Of a stretch of 64,000 nt of DNA, positions 7,966-16,025 are shown in pieces. Position 1 is the first letter of the stretch, and each line of letters starts with the position of its first letter. The notes below the pieces were generated by a model. That model was not told where the DNA came from and searched no databases. It saw nothing but the letters and a program-made list of their open reading frames with translations. A program made the translations under genes and the position numbers. Origin of the DNA: Methylophilaceae bacterium (lineage in GTDB: Bacteria > Pseudomonadota > Gammaproteobacteria > Burkholderiales > Methylophilaceae); contig JABFRO010000001.1 of NCBI GenBank assembly GCA_013141125.1, forward strand, positions 1,178,001 through 1,242,000. Direction: 5' to 3'.

Positions 7966-9380
7966 AAATCTTAAGCGTTGACGTTGCCATCCTGGGCGCA
8001 GGCACGGCTGGCCTTGCTGCTTATCGTGCCGCCAAAGCGGCGGGTGTCAGCGTGGTGTTAATAGAAGGTGGCGAATACGGCACCACTTGCGCACGTGTGG
8101 GCTGTATGCCGAGCAAGCTGCTGATTGCCGCTGCCGAGGCGGCGCATGGCGTGAAAAGTGCTTCCGGCTTTGGTATTCATATAGATGGCACTATTCGCAT
8201 TGATGGGCGCGAAGTCATGGACAGAGTGCGGCGCGAGCGCGACCGTTTTGTGGGTTTTGTGTTGCGCGATGTAGCCGCCATTCCGGCAACAGAGCGCATT
8301 CGCGGTTTTGCACGTTTTATCAATAATGACACGCTACTGGTGGACGAACATACGCAAATCACCAGTAAAAGCATAGTCATCGCAACCGGTTCCAGTGCCG
8401 ATTACCCGGACGAATATCAGGCTCTGGGTGAGCGCTTGATTATCAACGACGATGTTTTTAACTGGCAGAATCTGCCCAAGTCCGTGGCTGTTATTGGTAC
8501 CGGGATTATTGGCCTGGAGATTGCCCAGGCGCTGCATCGTCTGGGCGTTGAGGTTGCCGTGTTCGGACGCGGCGGTCGAGTAGGTTCGATTAGTGATCCC
8601 GCCATTCGTGATTATGCGATGGCGATTTTCAATGAAGAATTTACGCTGGAAGTTGATGCGAATATTGCTTCGGTGCGGCGTGATGGCGAACGCGTTGCCA
8701 TCCAGCGCACGTTGCCTGACGGTTCGGCCAGGACTGACTATTTTGACTATGTGCTGGCCGCTACTGGTCGCACCCCTAATGTCACCAGGCTTGGCTTGGA
8801 GCACACCACGCTAAAACTGGATGACAAAGGTGTGCCCGTATCTGACCCTGCCACCACGCAAACGCAAAGCGCAGCTGCCACCAGCCCGATTTTTATCGCC
8901 GGGGATGCCAGCGACTACATTCCCTTGTTGCACGAAGCCGCCGATGAAGGCCGCATTGCCGGTGACAATGCGGCACGCTTGGCACTAAAGCAAGCGCTAC
9001 AAGACGGCCTGCGCCGTGCAGCTATCAATATCACCTTCACCGATCCGCAAATAGGCATTGTTGGCGATGGATTCCATGCACTGAAACCCGGCACATTTGC
9101 CACCGGAATAGCGAGTTTTGAAGACCAGGGTCGTGCGCGCATTTTGCTAAAAAATCAGGGCTTGCTGCATATTTATGCGGATAAAACCACGGGTAAATTA
9201 CTCGGTGCAGAAATGCTGGCACCTGCCGCCGAACATTTGGCGCACCTACTGGCCTGGGCGTTACAAAATGCCATGACCATTCCGCAAATGCTGGAAATGC
9301 CATTTTACCATCCTGTCATCGAAGAAGGCTTGCGTACAGCTTTGCGCGATCTGGATAGCAAACTACGCGCTGTGCAATAA
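7962..9380 (+). CDS. Dihydrolipoyl dehydrogenase-like FAD disulfide oxidoreductase
   Basis: Pyridine nucleotide-disulfide oxidoreductase of 472 residues. The FAD dinucleotide site is VAILGAGTAGLAAYRAA at the N-terminus, the redox-active pair is TTCARVGCMPSK (Cys43 and Cys48), the NAD(P) site is VIGTGIIGLEIAQAL near residue 177, the second FAD motif is FIAGDAS, and the C-terminal catalytic His-Glu is in YHPVIEEGLR. It overlaps the Prx-Grx gene by four bases and is not near 2-oxoacid dehydrogenase genes, so its likely job is to supply reducing power to a thiol system rather than to serve PDH. The spacing of the active-site pair (CxxxxC) is normal. Confidence 0.88.
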   Translation: MKILSVDVAILGAGTAGLAAYRAAKAAGVSVVLIEGGEYGTTCARVGCMPSKLLIAAAEAAHGVKSASGFGIHIDGTIRIDGREVMDRVRRERDRFVGFVLRDVAAIPATERIRGFARFINNDTLLVDEHTQITSKSIVIATGSSADYPDEYQALGERLIINDDVFNWQNLPKSVAVIGTGIIGLEIAQALHRLGVEVAVFGRGGRVGSISDPAIRDYAMAIFNEEFTLEVDANIASVRRDGERVAIQRTLPDGSARTDYFDYVLAATGRTPNVTRLGLEHTTLKLDDKGVPVSDPATTQTQSAAATSPIFIAGDASDYIPLLHEAADEGRIAGDNAARLALKQALQDGLRRAAINITFTDPQIGIVGDGFHALKPGTFATGIASFEDQGRARILLKNQGLLHIYADKTTGKLLGAEMLAPAAEHLAHLLAWALQNAMTIPQMLEMPFYHPVIEEGLRTALRDLDSKLRAVQ

Positions 9381-9387
9381 GGCAGAT

Positions 9388-10302
9388 TTACAACGCCACT
9401 TGCTGACGTTTGTATTCCTTGCGTTTCATCACCAGATATTCCTCCAGTTCCACTTCATGCAATTGTCTGGCATATTGATTGGTGCCGTCGTACCAGTGTT
9501 GCAGGCGCTTTTCCAGTTGATTTTTTGGGGCCGTGGTGACGTTGGCAAGATAGGCATCAATCGCCAGATAGTAACGCATGGTATTGCGTTCAATGACACC
9601 GCGCACTCCTTGAATATAGGTAGGCTGAGCACTCCCCACATTACTGGTCAGTGTAAAACCAACCTTATCGCGGCCTATCGTCGCCAGATAACCTTTCATC
9701 GCCAGGCGGCCGCTTAAGCCAAAACCGTAAGCATAAGAGAAATGCAGAAATGTGCGGCCATCTTTCAGCGGCGTGGCTTCTATCCAGATGCGATAGTCAT
9801 GTGTGCTCAAGGGGCCATTGGCGGCATTGAGTTCCACGGCAAAATAATCCGGCGTAGCGATTATGCCGCGATAATTGAAATCCACACGATAAGCATCGGC
9901 CAGCGCTTGATCGTATTTTTTGCCGAGATTGACGCTGAGTACGGTATTTTCCTGGTTGGCGGAAGCATGGCAGTATTTGATATTAATGTGCAGAATCAGC
10001 ACATCGCACCAATGTGCCGGATTATTGAGTGCAGTGTTGACGGTAGTAAACGGATAATCGACCACCGCATAAATGTCGCCTTGCAGAGTATGCGCAGATT
10101 CGGCCGAATCAAGATTCAGTTCGCGCTGAAACTGATTGTTATGTAACTGGCTGTTTAATGCGAGGTACTTGGCGCGCAGCGGCACGGCAGATAACTCCGG
10201 CATGGTGGCATAGGCATTGGCGGCGTTGAAGCCCGTGCCACAAAGCAGAAAAAGCTGCATCAGCTTCAATAGATTGGCCGTGAATAGCTGACTAAAACGC
10301 AT
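9388..10302 (-). CDS. Secreted protein of unknown function, START-like
   Basis: Begins with a signal peptide (hydrophobic core LMQLFLLCGTGFNAANAYA, cleavage probably after the last Ala). The 280-residue mature part has no motif I can name with certainty. Alternating beta-prone stretches such as FTTVNTALNNPAHWCDVLILHINIKYC and RTFLHFSYAYGFGL suggest a START/SRPBCC-like or lipid-binding fold, but this is only an impression. It follows the PLD-type lipoprotein gene by 27 bp on the same strand and is very probably in its operon, which hints at a phospholipid-related role. An AGGAG site lies eight bases before the ATG. Confidence 0.65.
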   Translation of the reverse strand: MRFSQLFTANLLKLMQLFLLCGTGFNAANAYATMPELSAVPLRAKYLALNSQLHNNQFQRELNLDSAESAHTLQGDIYAVVDYPFTTVNTALNNPAHWCDVLILHINIKYCHASANQENTVLSVNLGKKYDQALADAYRVDFNYRGIIATPDYFAVELNAANGPLSTHDYRIWIEATPLKDGRTFLHFSYAYGFGLSGRLAMKGYLATIGRDKVGFTLTSNVGSAQPTYIQGVRGVIERNTMRYYLAIDAYLANVTTAPKNQLEKRLQHWYDGTNQYARQLHEVELEEYLVMKRKEYKRQQVAL

Positions 10303-10329
10303 AGGCTTTACTCCTGAATAGCGGTATAT

Positions 10330-11724
10330 TTAAAGCCAGCGCGCCCATAAACGTGCGGCTCTTTCCTTGATGCGCTCACCGATACTGCGCTTTTTCCAAG
10401 CTTCCAGCATTATCAGTTTTGATGACTGCAAGTCTTGCTGAAACAAGTTTTGCATCTGCGCTCCAAAATTCTGGCCGAGGATAACGGCATTGATTTCCTG
10501 ATTATAGACAAAACTGCGCCAATCCAGATTGGTGGAACCTATGGTTGTCCATACGCCATCAATGACGGCAGTCTTGGCATGGAGCAAGGCATCTTGCCGC
10601 ACATGGATTTTTACACCAGCGCTTAACAGTTCATCGTAATAAGAACGCGAGGCGTAATACACCATGTTGGAATCGGTTTTTTCCGGCAATAACAAGCGTA
10701 CCTCCACACCGCGCTGCACGGCTTCTTTCAGTGCGGAAAGCAGTTGGGCATCCGGCACAAAATAGGCATTGGTCAGAAAAATTTGCGTCTCCGCACTGTT
10801 AATGGCGGAAAGCAAAGTAGCATAAATCTGGCTATAGGGCTCTTCCGGCGAACTGCCAATAGCGCGCACCACTTCATTGCCGGATGTTGCCGGTTCCGGG
10901 AAATAATTCCCGGATAGCAAAGGCTCACCTTTTTGCCCGTTCCAAGTGGCCATGAATAATTTCTGAAACTCACTGACCACCGGCCCCGTCATGCGTAAAT
11001 GTGTATCGCGCCAAGGCTGATCGGCTATTTTCTTTTTCGCTTTTGACTTGGCAAAAGAACCGCTGGAATACACGCTGCTAATGTTAATGCCGCCAACAAA
11101 GGCCATCTGTCCATCCACAATCAATAGCTTGCGGTGATCGCGCTGGTTGAACTGCCAATCCTTACGCGCCAGCAAAGGGTTGATGGGGTTGAATTCCAGC
11201 ACCTTCACGCCGCTGGCAATTAGCGGGTCAAAAAATACTCTGGGCGTGTAAAGGGAACCCACGCTATCGTAAATCAAATTAACCTGTACACCGTTGCGTT
11301 GCTTGCGGCTTAACAGTTCAGCAAAACGCCGCCCGATTTCGTCATCTTCAATAATGAAAGTTTCCATATTGATATGGTCTTTTGCATTTTCAATGGCGGC
11401 GAACATAGCGCTATATGTGCTGGGGCCATCCACCAATAATTCCACCTGATTGCCTGCCATCAATGGGCTGCCAACAATCTCTGTTTCCAGCGCCAGATGC
11501 TTATCAAAGATATTGGTCTCCACGCCGCTTTTTTCAAGTCTGGCCAATATAGCCTGGCTCTGCTGCGCCGTCAGCGCCCCATGCGCACTTTCAAGTTGCA
11601 CCGGATGCGCTGACCGCAGTGCCATATCCGGCACCATGGTGGGGATTGCGCTACAACCGGCAAGGAATATCAACTCCAGCACGATTGCAAACTTCAAAAG
11701 AATCCATGCGCTTAATTTGTTCAT
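10330..11724 (-). CDS. Phospholipase D-family lipoprotein, cardiolipin synthase-like
   Basis: The signal sequence ends in a lipobox (LAGC), so the protein is probably lipid-anchored. Two HKD motifs mark the phospholipase D superfamily: HRKLLIVDGQMAFVGG in the middle and HAKTAVIDGVWTTIGSTNLD near the C-terminus. The closest functional idea is transphosphatidylation of phospholipids (cardiolipin synthase, ClsB/ClsC-like). The lipobox is unusual for classical ClsA, which has two N-terminal helices. The operator-like palindrome at 11758-11773 is 34 bp upstream. Confidence 0.85.
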   Translation of the reverse strand: MNKLSAWILLKFAIVLELIFLAGCSAIPTMVPDMALRSAHPVQLESAHGALTAQQSQAILARLEKSGVETNIFDKHLALETEIVGSPLMAGNQVELLVDGPSTYSAMFAAIENAKDHINMETFIIEDDEIGRRFAELLSRKQRNGVQVNLIYDSVGSLYTPRVFFDPLIASGVKVLEFNPINPLLARKDWQFNQRDHRKLLIVDGQMAFVGGINISSVYSSGSFAKSKAKKKIADQPWRDTHLRMTGPVVSEFQKLFMATWNGQKGEPLLSGNYFPEPATSGNEVVRAIGSSPEEPYSQIYATLLSAINSAETQIFLTNAYFVPDAQLLSALKEAVQRGVEVRLLLPEKTDSNMVYYASRSYYDELLSAGVKIHVRQDALLHAKTAVIDGVWTTIGSTNLDWRSFVYNQEINAVILGQNFGAQMQNLFQQDLQSSKLIMLEAWKKRSIGERIKERAARLWARWL

Positions 11725-11757
11725 TTATTCAGTATAACCAAATAGCGCAAGTGCCTA

Positions 11758-11773
11758 TGTGCGATAGCGCACA
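11758..11773. promoter_or_regulatory. Palindromic operator-like site, copy 3
   Basis: TGTGCGATAGCGCACA lies between the divergent PLD lipoprotein gene (34 bp from its start) and the secreted Gln/Arg-rich protein gene (about 76 bp from its start). It is almost perfectly self-complementary. Confidence 0.6.
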
Positions 11774-11848
11774 GAGTCTGCTGGATAATAACTTGTAATA
11801 TATACAAAATTAAGGCGTAGCTTTAATTCTGCAAAATGGGAGATCGTC

Positions 11849-12874
11849 ATGTTTAAAATTCGCAATATATTGATTGTGTTAGGGATATTGTCGTACCCCA
11901 TACCGTCCAACGCCATACAACTGAGCATAGGTATTGGGCTACCCAATGTCAGCCTGGCGATTAATATGCCAGCTTATCCTGAACTGGTCGTGGTGCCGGG
12001 GTATCCGGTTTATTATGCACCGCGTTTGAATGCCAACTACTTCTTCTATGATGGTTTGTATTGGGTTTATCAGGATGATGACTGGTATGTCAGCTCTTGG
12101 TATAACGGGCCATGGTCTTATGTAGAACCAGAAGCGGTGCCTTTGTACATTTTGCGTGTTCCTGTGCGCTACTATCGCCAGCCGCCAACCTATTTTATGG
12201 GTTGGTACTCAAACTCGGCTCCGCGCTGGGGCGATTACTGGGGTAATGATTGGGAGCAGCATAGACTAGGCTGGGATAGATGGGATCGCAAAGCAGCTCC
12301 ACCTCCCGCACCCTTGCCTATCTATCAGCGCCAATATTCAGGCGAGCGCTACCCTCGACCAGTGCAACAGCAAGAATTGCAAAAACGCCATTACAACTAT
12401 CAGCCGCGTGAACATTTTGAACCAAATGAACGCATAGAGCGGCGCGAGGATACGAAACAGCGCAGATATATAGAACAACGCGATGCGCCAAGACGGCAGG
12501 ATGCGGAGCGGCAACGTAATATGGAACAGCAACAGAATGCAGAGCGCCAACAAAATATCAATCGACAACAGAATAACGCGCCGTTTGTGCAAAGAATCCC
12601 CGGTCAGCAGGTCAACCCAGCACAAGAAAGTCCGCGCGCGCCAGCAGATGGACGTGACAGGCCGCAGGAAAATCAGCGCCCTCCTGCCATGCAACAAGCA
12701 CCGCAACCAGCGCCAAGACCGCCGCAACCCGTAGCTGGTCAGCGTGAGCAACAAGAGGCCAGACCTCGCCAACAGGAAGACAGGCAGCAAAACCGTAATG
12801 CCAGAGGTGAACAGAATCGAGGGCAAGAGCAGGATAAAGGCCAAGAAAAAAACCGTGAACGAGAGCGGAATTAA
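11849..12874 (+). CDS. Secreted Tyr/Trp-rich protein with long Gln/Arg/Glu-rich tail
   Basis: Signal peptide MFKIRNILIVLGILSYPIPSNA, then a domain of about 120 residues full of Tyr, Trp and Pro (GLYWVYQDDDWYVSSWYNGPW), then about 180 residues of low-complexity Gln/Arg/Glu/Pro sequence ending in Arg-Glu-Arg-Asn. Proteins with the YYAP...YDGLYWVYQDDDWY core occur in many betaproteobacteria as hypothetical periplasmic proteins. I know no function. The tail should be disordered and strongly charged. The N-terminal part resembles the smaller protein at 12963-13421, so the two are probably distant paralogues. A GGGAG site precedes the ATG. The operator-like palindrome is upstream. Confidence 0.75.
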   Translation: MFKIRNILIVLGILSYPIPSNAIQLSIGIGLPNVSLAINMPAYPELVVVPGYPVYYAPRLNANYFFYDGLYWVYQDDDWYVSSWYNGPWSYVEPEAVPLYILRVPVRYYRQPPTYFMGWYSNSAPRWGDYWGNDWEQHRLGWDRWDRKAAPPPAPLPIYQRQYSGERYPRPVQQQELQKRHYNYQPREHFEPNERIERREDTKQRRYIEQRDAPRRQDAERQRNMEQQQNAERQQNINRQQNNAPFVQRIPGQQVNPAQESPRAPADGRDRPQENQRPPAMQQAPQPAPRPPQPVAGQREQQEARPRQQEDRQQNRNARGEQNRGQEQDKGQEKNRERERN

Positions 12875-12962
12875 TTTGAACATTCTTTTATCCGCTTACG
12901 ACTTGTCATCGCATTGAGTTATTAAACGTTAATGTATCATCACTCACAACAGGAGATTCAAC

Positions 12963-13421
12963 ATGAAACGTTTTCTTATAATGGCGGCAGTAGCGGCTAG
13001 CACGCTCGCAACGCCAACTTTTGCCGCCGATGTCGGGGTTTCGGTCAGTATTGGCCAGCCCGGTTTTTACGGCCAGCTCAATATTGGTGGCTATCCACCC
13101 CCCCAAGTTATTTATCGCCAGCCTAGAATGGTAGAAGTAGTGCCAATATCAAGGCCACCCATGTATCTGCGCGTACCTCCGCGTCATTCCAGACATTGGA
13201 ACAGGTACTGCCACGAATACAGAGCCTGTGGTGAACGCGTCTACTTTGTGCAGGACGGCTGGTATAACCGTGAATATGTCCCACGTTACCGTGAGCAACA
13301 TTATCGCGGCGGTGAACAATACCGGGAACAGCGTGATAATTATCGCGATGAACGCAGAAGTGATAGGCGTGGAGACAACAGAAACGACCGTGGTGAAGAT
13401 CGCGGTCATGACCGCCACTAA
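12963..13421 (+). CDS. Small secreted Tyr/Arg-rich protein
   Basis: Clear signal peptide (MKRFLIMAAVAASTLATPTFA, cleaved before ADVG). The mature protein begins VSVSIGQPGFYGQLNIGG and contains RVYFVQDGWYN, then becomes a charged Arg/Asp/Glu/Asn tail (RGDNRNDRGEDRGHD). It looks like a shorter version of the preceding gene product and is 88 bp downstream of it. CAGGAGA lies six bases before the ATG. There is no known function; RcnB- or YXWGXW-type periplasmic proteins are comparable in composition. Confidence 0.75.
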   Translation: MKRFLIMAAVAASTLATPTFAADVGVSVSIGQPGFYGQLNIGGYPPPQVIYRQPRMVEVVPISRPPMYLRVPPRHSRHWNRYCHEYRACGERVYFVQDGWYNREYVPRYREQHYRGGEQYREQRDNYRDERRSDRRGDNRNDRGEDRGHDRH

Positions 13422-13528
13422 ATACACCAACTGAATAACCACACCAGCAATACGCAGGGATTCTACGTCCATGACAATGGATCCCTGAATTTTCAACCCA
13501 GATTGTCAACAACATCCAGGAGCAAACC

Positions 13529-13903
13529 ATGTCCAGTGTAGGTTATCACGAGCCAATTGAAGAACTATCCGCTGAAACGCGCGACATGCACAGAGCCATT
13601 ACTTCACTGATGGAAGAACTGGAGGCGGTGGATTGGTACAACCAGCGCGCTGATGCATGTAAAGACCCAGAATTAAAAGCTATTCTGCAACACAACCGGG
13701 ACGAGGAAAAAGAGCATGCATGCGCTCCCTCACGCGTGGGCAAAAAGACGTTGCCCACCCTACACGGCTCTAATTCACAAGGCCATCAAAACCTGGGGAT
13801 CACGGACAACCACTTCTTTCTTTATGCCATGCCCCGCATTTATCTTGATGTTCATATCAACCAAACCGATAGCGTGCAAAACATCAATATCACGCTTTAC
13901 TGA
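13529..13903 (+). pseudogene. Encapsulated ferritin-like protein (EncFtn), truncated by a REP half-element
   Basis: Residues 1-64 match the encapsulin-associated ferritin family: LSAETRDMHRAITSLMEEL, EAVDWYNQR and LQHNRDEEKEHA are its signature. The di-iron ligands expected in the family (Glu30, Glu60, His63 here) are still present. Immediately after EKEHA (around 13720) the sequence turns into the repeat that also occurs near 16184 and 17689, and the remaining 60 codons encode unrelated residues. Normal EncFtn proteins continue with MLLEW-type helix sequence, and an encapsulin shell gene usually follows; neither is present. The gene has a good ribosome binding site (CCAGGAG). Confidence 0.8.
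13720..13768. repeat. REP half-element (copy 5) inside EncFtn
   Basis: TGCGCTCCCTCACGCGTGGG followed by an inverted GCCCAC arm and CTAC (reverse complement of GTAG) at 13760-13763. It is the right half of the paired repeats at 16024-16220 and 16411-16566. Confidence 0.8.
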
Positions 13904-14131
13904 AGACCGATCACGATTCAAGCGTTTGGAGATATCTGAAATAGAGCCGGGATGCGCTCGAATTTCTCTAAAAAGTCTGATTTTTGCGGCTGTAATCACG
14001 CGAGCTAAATCCTCAGCATTTTCAAAGCTTACAATACTACAGGCGGCTTCAAGATTTCCCTGATCGGCAAGTGTAGCTACAGACTTTCCCCTGGCAAAAA
14101 AATCTTCTGTGCTTTCAATTTTAATCTGCAT
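13775..14131 (-). CDS. TumA-like antitoxin / winged-helix DNA-binding protein
   Basis: A 118-residue protein with a C-terminal helix-turn-helix (ISDISKRLNRDRSSVKRDID) followed by LHAIGLVD, as in the HVO_A0114/TumA group of MarR-like antitoxins. The ATG at 14131 is chosen over an upstream one at 14155 because AAGGGG sits six bases before it and it comes directly after the toxin stop codon (TGA-TA-ATG). In the family the antitoxin binds DNA and neutralises the TumE toxin. Its 3' end stops just beside the REP half-element. Confidence 0.7.
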   Translation of the reverse strand: MQIKIESTEDFFARGKSVATLADQGNLEAACSIVSFENAEDLARVITAAKIRLFREIRAHPGSISDISKRLNRDRSSVKRDIDVLHAIGLVDMNIKINAGHGIKKEVVVRDPQVLMAL

Positions 14132-14133
14132 TA

Positions 14134-14424
14134 TCAACCCCTTAACTTGATCCACTCTAACTCAAAAAAATGTTCAACATTTTCAAAACTTGTAAAATCA
14201 ATGGCTTCAACCTTGCCAAAATAATGACGATGGTGATAGCCATGTGCATTATCAAAGCCAAACACCCTGCCATTATCGCCCTTGAAAAGCTGATGATTTA
14301 TATAAGCGAGATTGTATCTACTGACTACATTATTGGCATTTACCCAAACCTCCCGACGTAATAAACCGTTACCTTTCTTTGCCGCAATCACATGCGTTTC
14401 GTCGATAATTTTTCTTTCAGCCAT
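14134..14424 (-). CDS. TumE-like (DUF6516) toxin
   Basis: A 96-residue protein with the pattern of DUF6516/TumE toxins: an N-terminal REVWVNANNVVSRYNLAYIN segment followed by FDNAHGYHHRHYFG, where GYHHRH is the conserved core. It is encoded directly upstream of a winged-helix protein with a two-base gap, the usual toxin-antitoxin order for this family. The assignment rests on motif memory and gene order. The biochemical target is unknown to me. Confidence 0.68.
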   Translation of the reverse strand: MAERKIIDETHVIAAKKGNGLLRREVWVNANNVVSRYNLAYINHQLFKGDNGRVFGFDNAHGYHHRHYFGKVEAIDFTSFENVEHFFELEWIKLRG

Positions 14425-14503
14425 GGCTCATAATATCACGGCTGAAATTGGAAATTCAACAAACCAGTGCGGCCTTGAAGCTATGCAGCAATGTTGAAGG
14501 GAT

Positions 14504-14593
14504 TGTCAGTTTGACTGACAGTCATTTACCCCTGCCATTTTCCCCGCTGGCAGTTATTGGCCTCTGCCATTGCTTGTATAACGGCCTGTCAGT
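14504..14593. promoter_or_regulatory. Possible PilR-type upstream sites for the pilin gene
   Basis: The 17-bp perfect palindrome TGTCAGT-TTG-ACTGACA occupies 14504-14520, and the same heptamer TGTCAGT recurs at 14587-14593, about 155-240 bp upstream of the sigma-54 promoter. P. aeruginosa PilR sites contain (C/G)TGTC. The rest of 14425-14741 holds imperfect copies of CTGCCATT/CTGGCAGTTATT and no credible gene. Confidence 0.4.
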
Positions 14594-14741
14594 TATTAGT
14601 TGCCGTCATTTCCTCTGGGCGAAACGCATTTAAATACGCTGTTGCCGTCAGGCTTTTAAAACCAAAAACCCGCTGCCAAACCGCAAGCCTGCGCTGTTTT
14701 ATTTCAGGCGCATAGGATTATGCGCGGGGGAGTTTAGAAGC

Positions 14742-14757
14742 TGGCACGCTTAGTGCT
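14742..14757 (+). promoter_or_regulatory. Sigma-54 promoter of the pilin gene
   Basis: TGGCACGCTTAGTGCT matches the -24/-12 consensus TGGCACG-N4-TTGC with one mismatch, 60 bp before the pilin ATG. Type IV major pilin genes are typically sigma-54/PilR dependent. Confidence 0.75.
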
Positions 14758-14816
14758 TTATGTTAATCAACCAGGTTGGCATGGTGCCGAATCTGTTAAA
14801 TCAAAGGAGATTTAAA

Positions 14817-15236
14817 ATGCGTAAAGTACAACAAGGTTTTACATTGATTGAATTGATGATCGTAGTGGCGATTATTGGTATTTTGGCGGCGGTGGCGATT
14901 CCGGCTTATTCAGATTACACCGCAAAAGCACAAGCAGCAGAAGCATTTACTTTACTTGATGGTGCAAAAACTGATCTAGTTACTCAAATGGGCGTAGATG
15001 GTACCTGTGCCAATCCTGTTGTTGGCAAAGGTAAGTTTGTTGCCTCGGTTACTGGAAGTGCAACAGGAACCAAATGTACGATGACTGCTACAATGGCTGC
15101 TGCTGGTGTAGTAGCTACTGCAATTGGTGGTAAAACAGTGATCATGACTTATGATACTACAGTAGCTGACAATGGTGGTTTTGACTATACCGGTGGTACC
15201 TTAGTTGCGAAGTATCGCTCCAAAGCTTGGCAATAA
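14817..15236 (+). CDS. pilA: Type IV major pilin (PilA-like)
   Basis: Class IVa prepilin of 139 residues. The leader is MRKVQQG, and the cleavage/N-methylation site [20 protein letters not shown] is perfect, with Glu at mature position 5. The globular part has a Cys pair (GTCANP and GTKCTM) but is short. An upstream in-frame ATG at 14760 is ignored because AAAGGAGA lies just before 14817 and the class IVa leader must be short. A sigma-54 promoter lies 60 bp upstream. No other pilus genes are nearby, so assembly machinery must be elsewhere. A REP pair begins immediately after the stop codon. Confidence 0.92.
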   Translation: MRKVQQGFTLIELMIVVAIIGILAAVAIPAYSDYTAKAQAAEAFTLLDGAKTDLVTQMGVDGTCANPVVGKGKFVASVTGSATGTKCTMTATMAAAGVVATAIGGKTVIMTYDTTVADNGGFDYTGGTLVAKYRSKAWQ

Positions 15237-15239
15237 ACC

Positions 15240-15371
15240 GTGTAGCCGTGTAGGGTGGGCACCGAATTTGTGCCCACGCGTATTTGAAAACCATCCAATC
15301 CTCACGGCTTGGGTGGTTTTTTGTTTGTGCATTGACGGCATCCATGCTTGGGCAAAAATGCGCTCCCTCAT
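15240..15371. repeat. REP pair (BIME-like), copy 1
   Basis: GTAG (15250-15253) followed by a hairpin with arms TGGGCAC/GTGCCCA, then an AAAACCATCC...GGGTGGTTTTTT hairpin (15287-15322) that could act as a terminator for pilA, then a truncated right half ending near GCGCTCCCTCA. Confidence 0.8.
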
Positions 15372-15414
15372 TATGTGACTTGTTTTTTTGTAATCGCTCA
15401 ATTACAATACTTTA

Positions 15415-15717
15415 ATGTATATCATCAAACGTACCGCAGAGTTTGACACTTGGCTTAATGGCCTGAAAGATAATGTAACGCGCATTAGGCTTGCGCGCAG
15501 GTTGGATAAGGCGCAACACGGCAATTTAGGTGACACCAAACCTATTGGCAGCGGTGTGTTTGAAATGCGTGAACATTTTGGTGCTGGCTGGCGTATGTAT
15601 TTCATTCAATACGGGGATGTGCTGATTGTCATGTTAGGGGGCGGCAGTAAATCTGGTCAAAGTACAGATATTGCAAACGCCATTACATTAGCGCAGCAAC
15701 TTGAAAGCAAACCATAG
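15415..15717 (+). CDS. RelE/ParE-superfamily toxin (HigB-like addiction module killer)
   Basis: A 100-residue toxin of the 'addiction module killer' group: TAEFDTWLNGLKD, RLARRLDKAQHGNLGD, SGVFEMREHFGAGWRMYF and LLGGGSKSGQSTDI are characteristic. Members cleave mRNA at the ribosome or inhibit gyrase; which applies here is not decided. The cognate antitoxin starts 11 bp after the stop codon. The module is placed between two REP pairs. Confidence 0.88.
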   Translation: MYIIKRTAEFDTWLNGLKDNVTRIRLARRLDKAQHGNLGDTKPIGSGVFEMREHFGAGWRMYFIQYGDVLIVMLGGGSKSGQSTDIANAITLAQQLESKP

Positions 15718-15728
15718 GAGCGTAAACC

Positions 15729-16025
15729 ATGACTAAAAAAATTGGCATTGATAGCCTGCCAGAATTTGATATGGCGGAACACATTAAAACCGAGGCAGAT
15801 ATTGCCGCTTACTTAAACATTGTGCTTGAGGATGGTGATGCGGCAGAGCTTGCCCATGCGCTGGGCATCATTGCACGTGCAAAAGGTATGGCTGATATTG
15901 CACAAAAAAGCGGCATCACCCGAGAAGCACTTTATAAAGCATTACGCCCAAACGCTCACCCCCGTTTTGATACGGTAAATAAAGTGATGCAAGCACTAGG
16001 GGTTAAGTTGCAGGCTACGGCTTAG
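15729..16025 (+). CDS. HigA-like antitoxin (addiction module antidote)
   Basis: A 98-residue helix-turn-helix protein. The segment GMADIAQKSGITREALYKAL is the DNA-binding motif and LEDGDAAELAHALGIIARAKG is the family N-terminal helix pair. Together with the preceding toxin it forms a normal toxin-first pair. AGGAGC lies before the ATG. A REP pair starts at its stop codon. Confidence 0.9.
   Translation: MTKKIGIDSLPEFDMAEHIKTEADIAAYLNIVLEDGDAAELAHALGIIARAKGMADIAQKSGITREALYKALRPNAHPRFDTVNKVMQALGVKLQATA

Noticed and set aside
14448-14633. Short ORF in the pilin upstream region
   Set aside because: No ribosome binding site, and it overlaps the probable regulatory sites.
15157-15401. Short minus-strand ORFs with a MRERIFAQAWMPSMHKQKTT-like peptide
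   Set aside because: They are translations of the REP repeats and recur only because the repeats recur.
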